This document shows, one piece after another, positions 1 through 10,440 of a DNA stretch of 64,000 nt (position 1 is the first letter of the stretch; every line of letters starts with the position of its first letter). The notes under the pieces are model-generated. The model did no database searches. It was not told the DNA's origin and saw only the letters and a program-made list of their open reading frames with translations. The position numbers were made by a program, and so were the translations under genes. Source of the stretch: Prosopocoilus inquinatus (Eukaryota > Arthropoda > Insecta > Coleoptera > Lucanidae); contig CM069875.1 in the NCBI GenBank assembly GCA_036172665.1, positions 21,483,806-21,547,805 on the forward strand, in the 5' to 3' direction.

Positions 1-1205
1 TTTATTATTAAATTGTTTGTTACCATTGAACATTTTTAAGTTTGAATTCATGTTGCCATTTGTTACTTTACTATTAATCGTTACTTTTGAGAAAAAAATT
101 ATTATATAATTCATTTCGAATATCATATTTTTTAACTATATATCTAAAGTCGTTATTCGCCTCTGCTTTTATGGCTTTTTTCTCAAAAACTTTCTCATGA
201 AACTATAGACTTCTTATATCCCGTAGTATAGACAAAGAATACGCTTGACAAGAATCGCTTAAAAAGAATATAAGGTGTCATTTAAAAAGAAAAGTTATCG
301 CCTATTTTGACGTACCTTATGGTAATCCTGACTTATGTAACTAATCTAATGTAGTTTTATAAGCCATTTAAAAATATGTAGGGTTTAATATAAGTAAATT
401 AAATAATCGCGAATACCAAACTGATAACCCGGCATAAGAATAAAGAGCGCTAGTAAAAAATTTCAGCACTCAATTTCTACTTCCACCACTGCTCTGTATA
501 ATCTTAAGCTTGCATGGTATAACAATTTTATTAATTTAGTTGTTTAGTGAAATTTAGTTCATTAAATAAGCTATAAAAAGAATTTAATGAAACTTCCAAA
601 TGCATAATTATTTATATTTAGAGAAGTAAGTACGACATATTTTATTTAAAAAATAGTTGAACAGTTGGACGCACAAGAAATTCGCAAAGTTCTTTGAAAA
701 GTGTACGATTTATCTTATCTTTTATCAGAAAAGTATTATTTTTTAATTGTGATTAAGCAAGAATCAATTACTTCTCTATCTTTTCCAGTTTTTGAAATAG
801 TCTAATTTATTTTAATTACTATAATCGTCAAAATTTGAATATTGTCAAGACAAGGTATTTTAGCTCTTGAAGAATATGAAAAAAAAGTAAAACTGAATTT
901 AGAATTAAAAAACTTAATAACATACGAAATATACCATTTAAAATAAAAGTTAGTACTATTAACTTTCGGTAGAACTAGAAGTACGTATACCATGAGCGAT
1001 TTTGTTAATAAAGTAATAAGGCCACTCACACTCATTATCAATACTATTCTCAGTATATTAGTTATTTTTAAAAATGCACTAAATTTGATAAGATTTTCCT
1101 AACGAGTAGCAACTTTCTTCGGATAAAACTAGTTGTATAATATATTGATTTATACTGCATTTTCCATAAATTAAAATTTAATGATAATCATTTTTCTGAT
1201 TGTAG
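1..1205 (+). other. Intron upstream of the first visible MINPP1 exon
   Basis: AT-rich sequence with only short chance reading frames. It ends in a splice acceptor at 1204-1205 immediately before the first recognisable phosphatase exon. I found no RHG-containing exon here, so the 5' exons of the gene must lie left of the window. That this is all one intron is inferred. Confidence 0.55.
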
Positions 1206-3288
1206 GTAAATTATTAAAATCAGACTTGGAACTCTTTCGTAACTGGAAGCTAAACATTGGAGAAACGGACCAGAAGAAACTGACAGTCGAGGGTGAACAT
1301 GAGATGTTGGAACTAGCAGAGCGAATGCAAGCAAGATTCCCTGAATTGTTACCTTCTGTCTACAGCAATACCTCTTATAAAGTAAACAAAAATAATCTAA
1401 GTTACTTACATTAGCACCTTTCATTATTTTCAGTTTAGATTTACAAAAACTCAACGAACTAAATTCAGTGCCAAATCATTCGCTGTTGGTCTTTTCGGAA
1501 AGAAAACTGCTAGAGACGTATACTTCCCAGAACCAGAAAAGAAAGACCTTATTTTAAGGGTAATGCACGCTATTTTTCACGTGTAAGTTCATACTTAATG
1601 GAAATTATAGTTTTATAAGCTATGTGCAAAGTGGAGGAGTTCTGTCAAAGAAAATCCAGATTCTCTTGACGAAAGAAAGAAATTCGAAGAGAGTGAACTT
1701 ATGAAGGCAACTATAAAAAAAATTGAGAACAAACTTGGATTAGGTGATGTTTTATCTTTTGGTAACTTTACAAAATGTGTATCAATATTTATTAGCTTTG
1801 AATAATAAATTTTAGACAATGTGCACTTAATGTACACAACTTGTGCATTTGAAACAGCGTGGAGTAGGAAGAAGTCTCCCTGGTGTATTCCATTTGATCT
1901 TGAAACAATAAAGGTAATTTAGATATTTTTTTAAGAGTAAATCGCCCCGCCCCACCCACTGAGATTGGGGGTGGGAGGTCGCGATTGGTGTAATTATAGG
2001 CCCTTTCGGGTCGACCAAATTGTACTCAGAACGTTTTTTGAACTGATGCATAGATTTCGAGATATTGCGTTGTCTCAAAATAAAAACTCACCCTGTATAT
2101 GAAATAGTTACTTATCGCTCCGTGAGCTAAGGGTGGAAAACTGCCACATTTGCCCCAACTTGTTGAAAAGAATCTGAATTTCTACACTAAATGAAGAAGA
2201 GTATTTACTACAATAAATTGTAAAATATGCTTTACTTTGCGTCTAAAATAGCTCGTGACAATTTATAGAAAAAATTCTTCACTTTTATGCGCACCTTAAT
2301 TGTAAATTTTCATACTCTCGTCTACATTTTTGACAGGACCTAGAGCAATAATTTCAAGCACTATTATGAATAGTCATTCAAAATGTTATAAAATGCAACG
2401 ATAGTAATAAGACTTTTATGAAACGATTAACTTAAAAAATATTACTAACTTTTAAATTAACAAAATTGTAATCTATCTTGCAACAATTTGTAAGTACTAT
2501 TCCTATATTCTAATAATACGTTAATTTTAAAGAAATTATTTTTCTTAGTGTTTTTATCTGTTAATATTTAACGTGGTTTTTATCGTGGAACAATAAGAAT
2601 CGTTAGCGAAATAAAATAAGGTTCAGAAATAACCAACTCTTTTTTTTAATTTTATAACAATTCAATGAAAATTAGTGCATATTGATAATAAATTTTATCA
2701 TTTCAGGTAATGGAATTTGCAGAAGATTTGAAATATTATTGGTTAGATGGATATGGATATAATTTAACATATCGGGTAGCATGTCCTGCATTTGGAAATA
2801 TGATAAACTTCTTCAATCAGTAAGCCATTTCTTTTTAAAATTCAAATTTTACTTGCTCTGTTTTTTTATAGCGAAGCTCCGTATCCTAAGGCTGTGATTT
2901 ACTTTACTCATTCAGGCACTTTATTAAAATTATTGGGACATCTGGGATTGTACAAAGATCTACAACATTTAACGCATACAGATTTTCACAGTACTGATAA
3001 TAGAAAATGGCGAGTCAGTAAAATCGATTCTTTTGGAAGCAACATTGCTTTCATTTTGAAACAGTAAGAATTTGAATATAGGTAAAACTAGCATTTCTTG
3101 ATTGAACTTGTAGATGTGGAAACGAAAGTGAAGTCTTAGTTTTACACAATGAAAACATCGTGAATCTTCCGAGTTGTCCAAATAGTGATTTCTGTGAACT
3201 TCAGAAAGTAAAAAAGTACTACAGTGAAAGCATAGACGGTTGTACTTTTAACAAAATGTGCGAAAATGACGTGGAACAAGATAAATAA
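1206..3288 (+). CDS. MINPP1: Multiple inositol polyphosphate phosphatase, 3' part (seven exons, 5' incomplete)
   Basis: Histidine acid phosphatase family. MINPP enzymes remove phosphates from InsP6 and lower inositol polyphosphates, usually in the ER lumen or secretory route. Exons: 1206-1381, 1434-1559, 1611-1761, 1816-1913, 2707-2819, 2872-3063, 3114-3288. All borders are GT-AG and the frame is continuous across them (split codons at 1761/1816, 2819/2872 and 3063/3114). Recognised segments include VHLMYTTCAFETAW, NLTYRVACPAFGNMI, YFTHSGTLLKLLGHLGLYKD and a Cys-rich tail. The family's N-terminal RHG catalytic motif is not in the window. In vertebrate MINPP1 the C-terminal proton-donor motif is HAE; the aligned tripeptide here is HSG. 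The protein ends NDVEQDK with no KDEL-type signal. The 3' end faces the MARCHF6 3' end only about 300 bp away. The family call is firm; whether the protein is catalytically active is uncertain. Confidence 0.9.
1936..2095. repeat. Probable repeat relic inside a MINPP1 intron
   Basis: A GC-richer block in the 793-bp intron 1914-2706. It starts with a GC/C-rich stretch and ends in a 'caccctgtata' tail typical of insect MITE ends. No matching second end was identified, so element type and limits are open. Confidence 0.3.
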
Positions 3289-3344
3289 AATCCATTTATT
3301 TATTTATTGTAGATATTTTATATTACTTTGTAATTTTTTAAAAA

Positions 3345-3350
3345 AATAAA
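3345..3350 (+). terminator. Candidate poly(A) signal of MINPP1
   Basis: AATAAA lies 57 bp past the stop codon. Another AATAAA overlaps the stop itself (3284-3289). On the other strand, TTTATT at 3366-3371 would serve MARCHF6, so the two mRNAs may overlap at their 3' ends. Confidence 0.45.
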
Positions 3351-3588
3351 ATATTTACGGAAGAATTTATTTGATAAGAAACATTAACCAACAAACTTAA
3401 CTATAATTTATAGTAGTAAATTAAGTAAACAATTAAATAAATAATCACATCTCTTTCAATATTATATACATTAGTTGTTCTCACGCAAATACAACGGTAT
3501 AACAAAAAAAAGTGAAACAATATACAGGTATAATATTCACAAGATCAGATACTTTAAAATAGAAAAATTAAACTAAAAACAATAGTAC

Positions 3589-6222
3589 TCATTGAGATGC
3601 CTGGCTTTTAGCCCGACGATGATCATAATTCACCAACCTCTGACCAACTAAATACTTATCATTCTTAATGTGCTCATAAAGTTTTTTAAACTGTCTTATT
3701 TGCAAAGTTATAACGACAACAGCAACACCGACGAGAAGCAGGAACGGATATATTCTTCGAGCGATAAAATTTCTCGTTTGAACGTTACTAATGAATAAGG
3801 GTACAATAGAATATGCGGTTACATATGGGATCGCTAATGCAAGGCCGAAGCTTATTATAACAGGAGCAGCAAGTTCCTTGAAAATAAACATTAAATGCAT
3901 CTCGCGTATTCCATCTCTATACGCTCTCTCAATAGCTGCTCTTAAAAACCAATCAGGTCCCATCATAGTAACAGCACAAGCTATTTTCGTGTACAAAACA
4001 CCTAGTGCCCAATCTTGCCATATAAAAAGCACAGGAGTTTGATGAATTGGAACTCTGAGAGGTACGATTATAACTAACTCCAAAAGTAGACCGAATAATA
4101 ATGGAATTACACCTAATAAGATTGTGCTTGCAAGAATCGTTTTGGCACCAAGAATACACCATTGCTTTAGACGTGCTAACATCGCAGCACGTCCCTGCGG
4201 TAGCCAACTTAATAACAAAGCAATCGCTCGTGCAGCAAGCCAACATAAGTAAGTCCCACAAGCTGCGGTGTATAATTCATGAACTTTAATGCCAGTTTGG
4301 GCCGCTGTAGTAATCTGTGGACTGGGAGGAGGAGCTCCTACAAGCCAAAGAGCCATCACTCGACGTCCTAACCACACAGGCAAAGTAAGTGCAATTAAGC
4401 TAGAAACAACTAAAGAAACACAGACACCTAGTAAAAGAATGATCAGACGTAGAATGAAAAAAGACGGTCTTTCATACGGTTGGAAACCCGTAGGGCCTTC
4501 TCGCATTAACAAAGCCTGATGCGCAGCCCCAAGTCCTCCGTTCGGTTCTGGGGCAGGTTGTGCTTGTTGACCTTCATTAGTTTGATTGCCATCTCCATCT
4601 CCAAGCAAATACGAGTGCATGTCCAACAACCACGCAATTATCCTACACCAAGATCGGACTAAACCCTTCAGCCACGTTCTAGTATGACTTTGCTCAAGTA
4701 AAGCAGGCAAAATCACCTGCAGAAGCAGCAATTCCAAAGATAATTCATTCACTTGAGCTTCGCTATTTAAAGTAACTGTGTAAGGAAGAAAACTAGGTAG
4801 TATAAAGCGCAAAATCCGTATGGGCAGCCACAACATCAATAACACGGCACTTCCAAATATAATTGCTGATAATAACAACCGTCTGATGTGTCTCAAAATA
4901 GGCAAATGTATCATTTCCTGAATGGGGCTGAAATCTGGGTCGTTTAAATTCCTCAAAAACCATAGGACTCCAGGACGTAAAATCTCACGTAATAACAACA
5001 CAAATGACGCAAAATAATACACATAAACCATTCCTACTAACCAATGTATGAAGATTGAAGTGCCAGGGGCTAAGCGAAAGCTATTTTCACGGTCTTTGAG
5101 GGTGGCATCGAACATTGCAAGTGAACAAATATCTAACCACCATCCACACACTAAAGGTAAAATGCCTATTTCTACCACTGAAAGCATAGATACCTTCACA
5201 ACAACATAACACAATCCTAGTACACGACGGGCTTTTGATAATCCAAATAGGGCTGCAATACGATGCAGAACAATCAGCAAAAAACCGACTAAACAATATC
5301 CCAAGAGTGTGGTAAGTAAACCCTCAAAATGACAAGCAGCTGCATACTCGCGCATATTGATAATAGATAAAAATATAAGTCCCATGTGATAGGGGCAGAA
5401 GGCAAATATAAAAATAAAAAGTGTGTTAAGTGATACTACCCAAAACACATGCTCCAGAAACGCTAGTGAACCATCAAGACCTAGAAGTCTTTCCCAAGTA
5501 ACTTCTTCTGCTGCACGGTCCCATTCCATTGGTATCCAATTATTTTCATCGTTGGCGTTATTTTCACCGTCCTCCTGAGGTTCTGGAACGTTCTCTGGTT
5601 GTGGTTCGGCGACGATGTTCTGATTTTCTGCATTTTCGTCTTGTTCAGGAATGTTGTTACCTGCAGGTTCTTGTACAGGTGCTATGTTATCACGTTCGAG
5701 CCAATCTGGACCTCCTCCATGCAAAACTTGTTCTCGCAGCCAAACTAACCCAATGAACGTAAACAACGTACATGTAACCACGAAGCAGCCGTGAAATATA
5801 TCAGATGCAAGATTTTCCGTTGATAGAATATCCGTTATGATTGTGTCTATGCTGCCAGAAAACACAATGCGATAAATTCGGCAAGCTGTTAAGGGAACCA
5901 CACCGAGCCAAGCAATCGCAACCAAAGTATAATGAAGCCAATATTTTACAGCAGTTGCTATTGATGACAATAGTCCTCCTGCTAAGTCCCTTAAAGGTAA
6001 ACGTCTTGGCATGTCTGGAGAGTAGATTGGAGTGAAAGAGAAACGGTGTCCGCATAGTTCGCAATACTCTTTGCGTGAGTAACGCATCCACTGTACCAGA
6101 CATTCTTGGTGAATAAACTTGATAGTTCCTGTGCAGATGCAGGGATGAAACAGAGGGCGATCCGGAACTTCTTCAGAGCGGCAGACTCTGCAGATGTTCT
6201 CTGTGCATTCAGTGTCCGTCAT
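3589..6222 (-). CDS. MARCHF6: MARCHF6/TEB4/Doa10 ER-membrane E3 ubiquitin ligase
   Basis: 877 residues in a single uninterrupted frame, close to the roughly 910 of the human protein. The N-terminal RING-CH finger is visible as C11-x2-C14, C28, C30, H38, C41, C54, C57 (C4HC3). It is followed by about 14 hydrophobic membrane segments, an acidic Glu/Asn/Pro-rich loop near residues 190-245, and a Gln/Pro/Gly-rich loop near residues 560-590. The C-terminus carries KYLVGQRLVNYDHRR, matching the conserved C-terminal element that Doa10/MARCHF6 proteins need for substrate degradation. Known role: ubiquitinates misfolded and short-lived proteins and sterol-pathway enzymes in ER-associated degradation. 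I chose the start at 6222 because the finger begins just after it, and the frame extending to 6267 crosses a good splice acceptor (6238-6239) that would put those 15 residues in an intron. A coding region without introns is notable for this gene. Confidence 0.95.
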   Translation of the reverse strand: MTDTECTENICRVCRSEEVPDRPLFHPCICTGTIKFIHQECLVQWMRYSRKEYCELCGHRFSFTPIYSPDMPRRLPLRDLAGGLLSSIATAVKYWLHYTLVAIAWLGVVPLTACRIYRIVFSGSIDTIITDILSTENLASDIFHGCFVVTCTLFTFIGLVWLREQVLHGGGPDWLERDNIAPVQEPAGNNIPEQDENAENQNIVAEPQPENVPEPQEDGENNANDENNWIPMEWDRAAEEVTWERLLGLDGSLAFLEHVFWVVSLNTLFIFIFAFCPYHMGLIFLSIINMREYAAACHFEGLLTTLLGYCLVGFLLIVLHRIAALFGLSKARRVLGLCYVVVKVSMLSVVEIGILPLVCGWWLDICSLAMFDATLKDRENSFRLAPGTSIFIHWLVGMVYVYYFASFVLLLREILRPGVLWFLRNLNDPDFSPIQEMIHLPILRHIRRLLLSAIIFGSAVLLMLWLPIRILRFILPSFLPYTVTLNSEAQVNELSLELLLLQVILPALLEQSHTRTWLKGLVRSWCRIIAWLLDMHSYLLGDGDGNQTNEGQQAQPAPEPNGGLGAAHQALLMREGPTGFQPYERPSFFILRLIILLLGVCVSLVVSSLIALTLPVWLGRRVMALWLVGAPPPSPQITTAAQTGIKVHELYTAACGTYLCWLAARAIALLLSWLPQGRAAMLARLKQWCILGAKTILASTILLGVIPLLFGLLLELVIIVPLRVPIHQTPVLFIWQDWALGVLYTKIACAVTMMGPDWFLRAAIERAYRDGIREMHLMFIFKELAAPVIISFGLALAIPYVTAYSIVPLFISNVQTRNFIARRIYPFLLLVGVAVVVITLQIRQFKKLYEHIKNDKYLVGQRLVNYDHRRAKSQASQ

Positions 6223-6237
6223 TTTCGGTTTTATTAT

Positions 6238-6434
6238 CTGAAAGTAAAAGGACGTGTATGAAATCAAATGAAAACAAATAGGAATAAGGTCATAATATTT
6301 AGTATCTACAAATTTTAAATTGCAGCCTGCTGTCCTGTGACCATTATAATTGGTAAACAGACAAACAAATCAGCAAGTAGGTAAACAAATACAAAATGAA
6401 TTCATGAAATAAAAATCAAAATGTGTTTGTTTAC
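6238..6434 (-). other. Probable 5'UTR intron of MARCHF6
   Basis: On the minus strand a CAG|GTAAAC donor ends an exon at 6435, and a pyrimidine-rich CTTTCAG acceptor lies 16 bp upstream of the start codon. The sites and spacing fit a short untranslated-leader intron of 197 bp. Inferred from splice signals only. Confidence 0.45.
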
Positions 6435-6453
6435 CTGTCAGATAGCGACATAG

Positions 6454-6585
6454 GGGCCTATTCAATAATAAAAGCGTTAATTTTAAAGGGCTGTTAAATT
6501 TTGTTGCTACGGTAACAACCAATCATAGAACTGTATTTTAAATTTTAAAGGACTTCTAAATTTTAACGGTCTATTAATAAGTTAC
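6454..6585. repeat. Small fold-back MITE upstream of MARCHF6
   Basis: Imperfect inverted arms (TTAATTTTAAAGGGC near 6478 against AAATTTTAACGG near 6559), with internal repeats of TTTAAAGG-type sequence. It sits near the likely MARCHF6 promoter. Limits approximate. Confidence 0.4.
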
Positions 6586-6660
6586 AGAATACGTCCCATA
6601 CAGTTTTATTGGAGAGACGTTCACATACGTTTAATTATGACTGTACATTTTTTTAAAACG

Positions 6661-6766
6661 TATGCTATATCCATTTACGTTAAACATAAGGTGCTGTTAT
6701 CTTTTTTTGAAATAGGAATTTGAACGTAAACTCCTCGATAACGTCAACGTAAATGGATACAGCATA
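6661..6766. repeat. Palindromic MITE next to ribozyme copy 1
   Basis: The inverted ends (TATGCTATATCCATTTACGT at 6661-6680 and its near-complement at 6747-6766) surround about 65 bp. No coding content. Confidence 0.6.
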
Positions 6767-6825
6767 AAGGCGTTTATATGATAAAAATATAGTAAACTCG
6801 TGATATAGTGAATACTGCTTTAAAT

Positions 6826-7083
6826 GAACGACTCGAGCTACGTCTCTGCTGACGAAGCCCCAAGCAGGGCTGAAACAGCTGTACAGAGGCTGCTCGAGGT
6901 TTTCACTGCAATCAAAAACGATTTGCACATTTTTTTTTTAAACTTTCATTATGCTTTGACAGCAAGCATGGCCGCCTTGCATGGGGGACTTATTAGGAGC
7001 AAATCTGCTTCAATTTGTCTATCCTATTCATCACTCTTACATCGCATTTGCGAATAAATTGGACAAGTCGTTTTTGTTTGCAG
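6826..7083 (+). mobile_element. Hammerhead-ribozyme repeat, copy 1 (circularly permuted monomer)
   Basis: About 260 bp homologous to the elements at 22394-22860 and 52881-53143. Here the order is ribozyme, then a unique segment containing CATGGCCGCCTTGCATGGGG (6967-6986), then the segment around 7028-7075 that in the other copies lies just upstream of the ribozyme. The copy therefore starts at the ribozyme and stops just before where the next ribozyme would begin. That is what one unit of a tandem array, or a reverse transcript of a circular RNA, would look like. No target-site duplication was found. Short reading frames across it are not convincing. Confidence 0.7.
6832..6898 (+). ncRNA. Type I hammerhead ribozyme, copy 1
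   Basis: Stem I outer helix CTCGAG 6832-6837 with 6893-6898; inner helix GTCTCTG 6842-6848 with CAGAGGC 6884-6890 (one G-U pair). Core C3-A9 is CTGACGA 6849-6855 (position 7 is free in the consensus). Stem II AGCCC 6856-6860 with GGGCT 6867-6871, loop CAAGCA. GAA at 6872-6874. Stem III is the palindrome ACAGCTGT 6875-6882. The predicted cut follows A6883, giving a GUA triplet, allowed by the NUH rule. Stem III is very short, as in retroelement hammerheads that work best as dimers. Fold made by hand; self-cleavage not tested. Confidence 0.85.
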
Positions 7084-9944
7084 CCTGTTTAGGTTGCTAT
7101 GTAGATACTTTATCTGTCGACAGCTAAAGTTTTGAGAAACGGCCATTAGAAGTTATAGTTTATCTCTACATAAAGTTATGCATCGTTTTAGAATTACCGG
7201 GCATAAGAGAATTAAGTTCCCGCAATGTTGGGACCCTTATCAAAGTCAAAGATAAATTCTTAAAGTTTTTAAGAAACTTTTCTGTAAGAGGAGTGTACGT
7301 CAATATTTATGAGAGACTTCGGGTCAGTTATATAAAACGTAACTTAACCACAGATCAAGCTAATTATGCAGTCAAAAATTTCTACCCATGACATTGCTTA
7401 ACAAGATTAACTTGACTATGTAGTGAACTAAATGCGTTTATACAACTGACCCTTAAGGTTAAGATTTATTCATTATTGTTCATTTGTTCAAATCACCAAC
7501 CAATGAATTTTCAGATGAAGCAATAAGATAAATATTGAGAAATTGAAACTTAGTGCACCCCTCATTATGCACAAGTCACCTCTGGAGAATAGAAGAATAT
7601 AAACTGCATCCATTATATGTTATGATTAAAGGCGATGTAAAAAAATGAAGACAATAAATTAAATCGTGATGGTTCTTGACTTCCCAATATATCAGAAAAC
7701 AAATTTTGCTACATGGCTAAACACTTAAAATGACACTAGATATAATCTTCAGTGCAATGAGGGAAATTTAAAGCTTTTTGGAGAAAATAGAAATTTCTTG
7801 TAGTATAAACTTAATCTATGAAATATTTCTCAAAACATATTTATATAATTTTAAAGACAAAATATCAAAAAAGCGATGTTAAGTTCCTCCCAGTAGGGCA
7901 CCTTGCAAGATTTATTACAATTGCTTGCGCAAAGTGACAACCAACCGTTTTAACTGTGGCAGCCTATCTCTCTCATTTTCTACAAGATTTTATATAATTT
8001 TATATCAAATCTTGCGTGGTGTCACACGGGCCTAACAGAAAAGGAAAATGTACAAAACATTGTGATAATGACAAATTTGATAAGAAAATTAAAATTGAAT
8101 AAATCTCTTGGTGAACTGTTCTTGTTACTGCTTGTTTCCAAACCTGTCAAACCTACCAAATAAGTTTGTGTGTTCATTAAGTTCTACATGTATGCAATGC
8201 AAGGAAAATGCACACAAAATTTCCGAATGCATGTATAGATCGTCTAGAAAATATCCGGAATTTGGAAATGTTTATTAATTTTTTCCAATATATGGCTTCC
8301 CAGCAGCTGAGGAGCGTAGTATTTTGTCAGAATCATTTTTCCAATCAAATAAAAAAATAAGTGACATTAAGTGAATTCTAACAAATTTAAATAAACGAGG
8401 AGATTTGAGCAAGGTATGGCAAATTTAAGAAAAGAGAAAGAATATGGACCATTATTTCAACGGGGGTCATAAATTTCGTATACTTTGTGAAGTTAGTTGA
8501 CGAGGACGTCAAATGTCGCAGGTAAGGCCGAATTGTAGTAATCAAGTATAGTTTTAAGTTGGCAACACTACTAGGGACTAACTTCATTACGCTCGATAAG
8601 GCAGTGTACGGTAACAAGTCGTAAAGGCAAGTCATGGCGTTGTTGTAATGAACGTGTACCAAACTTTGAAATAAATCTAAATCATCCTGCACATTGTTTA
8701 TCCATCCTGAAGGATTACCGCATAAGTTAGTATCTTGTACGTTGTATTGGAAAATTGCTGACAAACTCATTGCATGCTTTTCCAGAGACATTTTTTTTAT
8801 TTTGTTTGTTATTTTGAAGTTCAAGTTATTTTTTACAATGTGGAAGAAAATTAAGAAACTAATTCAATATCTACGAAAATATTTTGTTCTCGGAAAAACG
8901 GTCGGACAAGTCGATTTAGAATTTTTAATGGGTATCTTTTAGCCGCAATTATTGTTTTTTTATAGTGACCTACCCCAAAATTGTGATGCCAACAATTGTT
9001 TTGTTTTTGATGCACCATCTTGTTGATACTCATCATTAAAAATATCTGATTGAACTGGATGTAGAAATAATTTTACTAACGCAGGGACTAGTTTAAATTG
9101 TATTCTAAATATATTTCCTCAGTTAAATTTCCATTAAAGAATACTGGTCCCAATATCCGATCTCTCAATATCATTAACTCTTGAAGATGCTGCATAGTTT
9201 TCCCTTCAACCACAGTTTCGATTTTTTGCTGCCCAGTTACTGTTTTGTTTATTTAAGGTACCTATCGTTTAAACTTTAAACAGGGAGATTCAGGCAACTC
9301 TTTCTTTAAAAGTTTACGGACTTCTCCTTTGAACCAGAAAAATTATAATTTTTGAAGTCATCCGTCTCGTAGGATTAAAAAAAAACACAATTTAATCGCT
9401 ACGAAGAACCAAAAAATAAATATTCAAACACACATATTAAATGCTTTGATGATAAAAAACCAACAATTCAAGTTAATAAAAAAAATTGTTATATCGAGGA
9501 AAATATGTTATTACTGAGACACAATAAAGAGTTATTACTAATAAATAATAGCTGAGAACCACTTAGAGCCAATATTATAACCAACAATTTGTGTATTATT
9601 TTCAATATTTTTGATTTATTTATTAGTTTTCATAAAATGTTGTTGTCTTTGTAAATATGTAAAAAGTCATACCAAGAATTCTAATACATACGGCATATGT
9701 AAATAAAAAATCAGATGATACATATGTATTTAAATATTATTTTTAAAATGAAAATGAAATTAGTATTTAAAAAATCTCATTTTGTAAAATTTTCATAGTA
9801 TACTATTTAGGAGTAACAGTAAAAAGTGAAAAAAATTATGTCAAAGAGAAAATCACGAATAAAAAGAGAAAGGTAGGAGATGGGTATAGGGAATGCTAAT
9901 GCAGTTCGAAAGAACATTTAATTGTGATGCTTATGGTATAAAAA
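7084..9944. other. No gene recognised
   Basis: AT-rich sequence with scattered short frames on both strands, the longest 145 codons at 8387-8824 on -, with no recognisable motif. No clear inverted repeats or splice-bounded exon found. Confidence 0.5.
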
Positions 9945-10440
9945 TATACTGGCTGTTCTATTTAAAAAACATGACTTTTCGACAGTTGAAATCAGTTCAA
10001 CCAGCCCGTAAATAATTTTGTTTAAAATTAGGTATCACCTGAAAGCCTATGATTATAGCCTGCTACAGACCAAAAATTGAAATTGTGACTTATGTTACAC
10101 AAAGATGGCAAGATCATAAACAAGGTACTGCAACGTTGAACTTTAAAAAAAAAAATGGAAATATATCTAAAACGGCTATTTTTTCTTGTATCACATGTTA
10201 CACAAAATAATTTTAGAATTTCATGAGCATTTCGAAAATGCAATAAAAAATGGGGTATTCTATTTAAAATAAGAAAGTTGACAGCAAGTTCCGGTACAAG
10301 CGGAAGTGCCCGAAAATTGGAAATATTACATTTTAATAGATCATTATCGCTAACTTATAACCGTAAAATATGAAATAGAAATTCAAAAAGGTCTGTAAAC
10401 TTTTAATGAATGAGTTGCTTGAATCTCCCTGTATACTCTA
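9945..10440. repeat. Dispersed repeat A, copy 1
   Basis: Shares long stretches with 17278-17660 in the same orientation, e.g. TTTAAAATAAGAAAGTTGACAG-like text at 10264 against 17463, and TGAAATAGAAATTCAAAA at 10371 against 17589. It ends in TCTCCCTGTATA. A short module matches 60414-60600 in reverse. Probably a non-autonomous transposon family. Confidence 0.65.

Noticed and set aside
6223..6267. N-terminal extension of MARCHF6 (15 extra residues)
   Set aside because: It crosses a good splice acceptor just upstream of the ATG at 6222 and is not expected in the family.
8387..8824. 145-codon minus-strand frame
   Set aside because: Hydrophobic and Ser/Leu-rich by composition with no domain or splice support; treated as chance or a decayed repeat.
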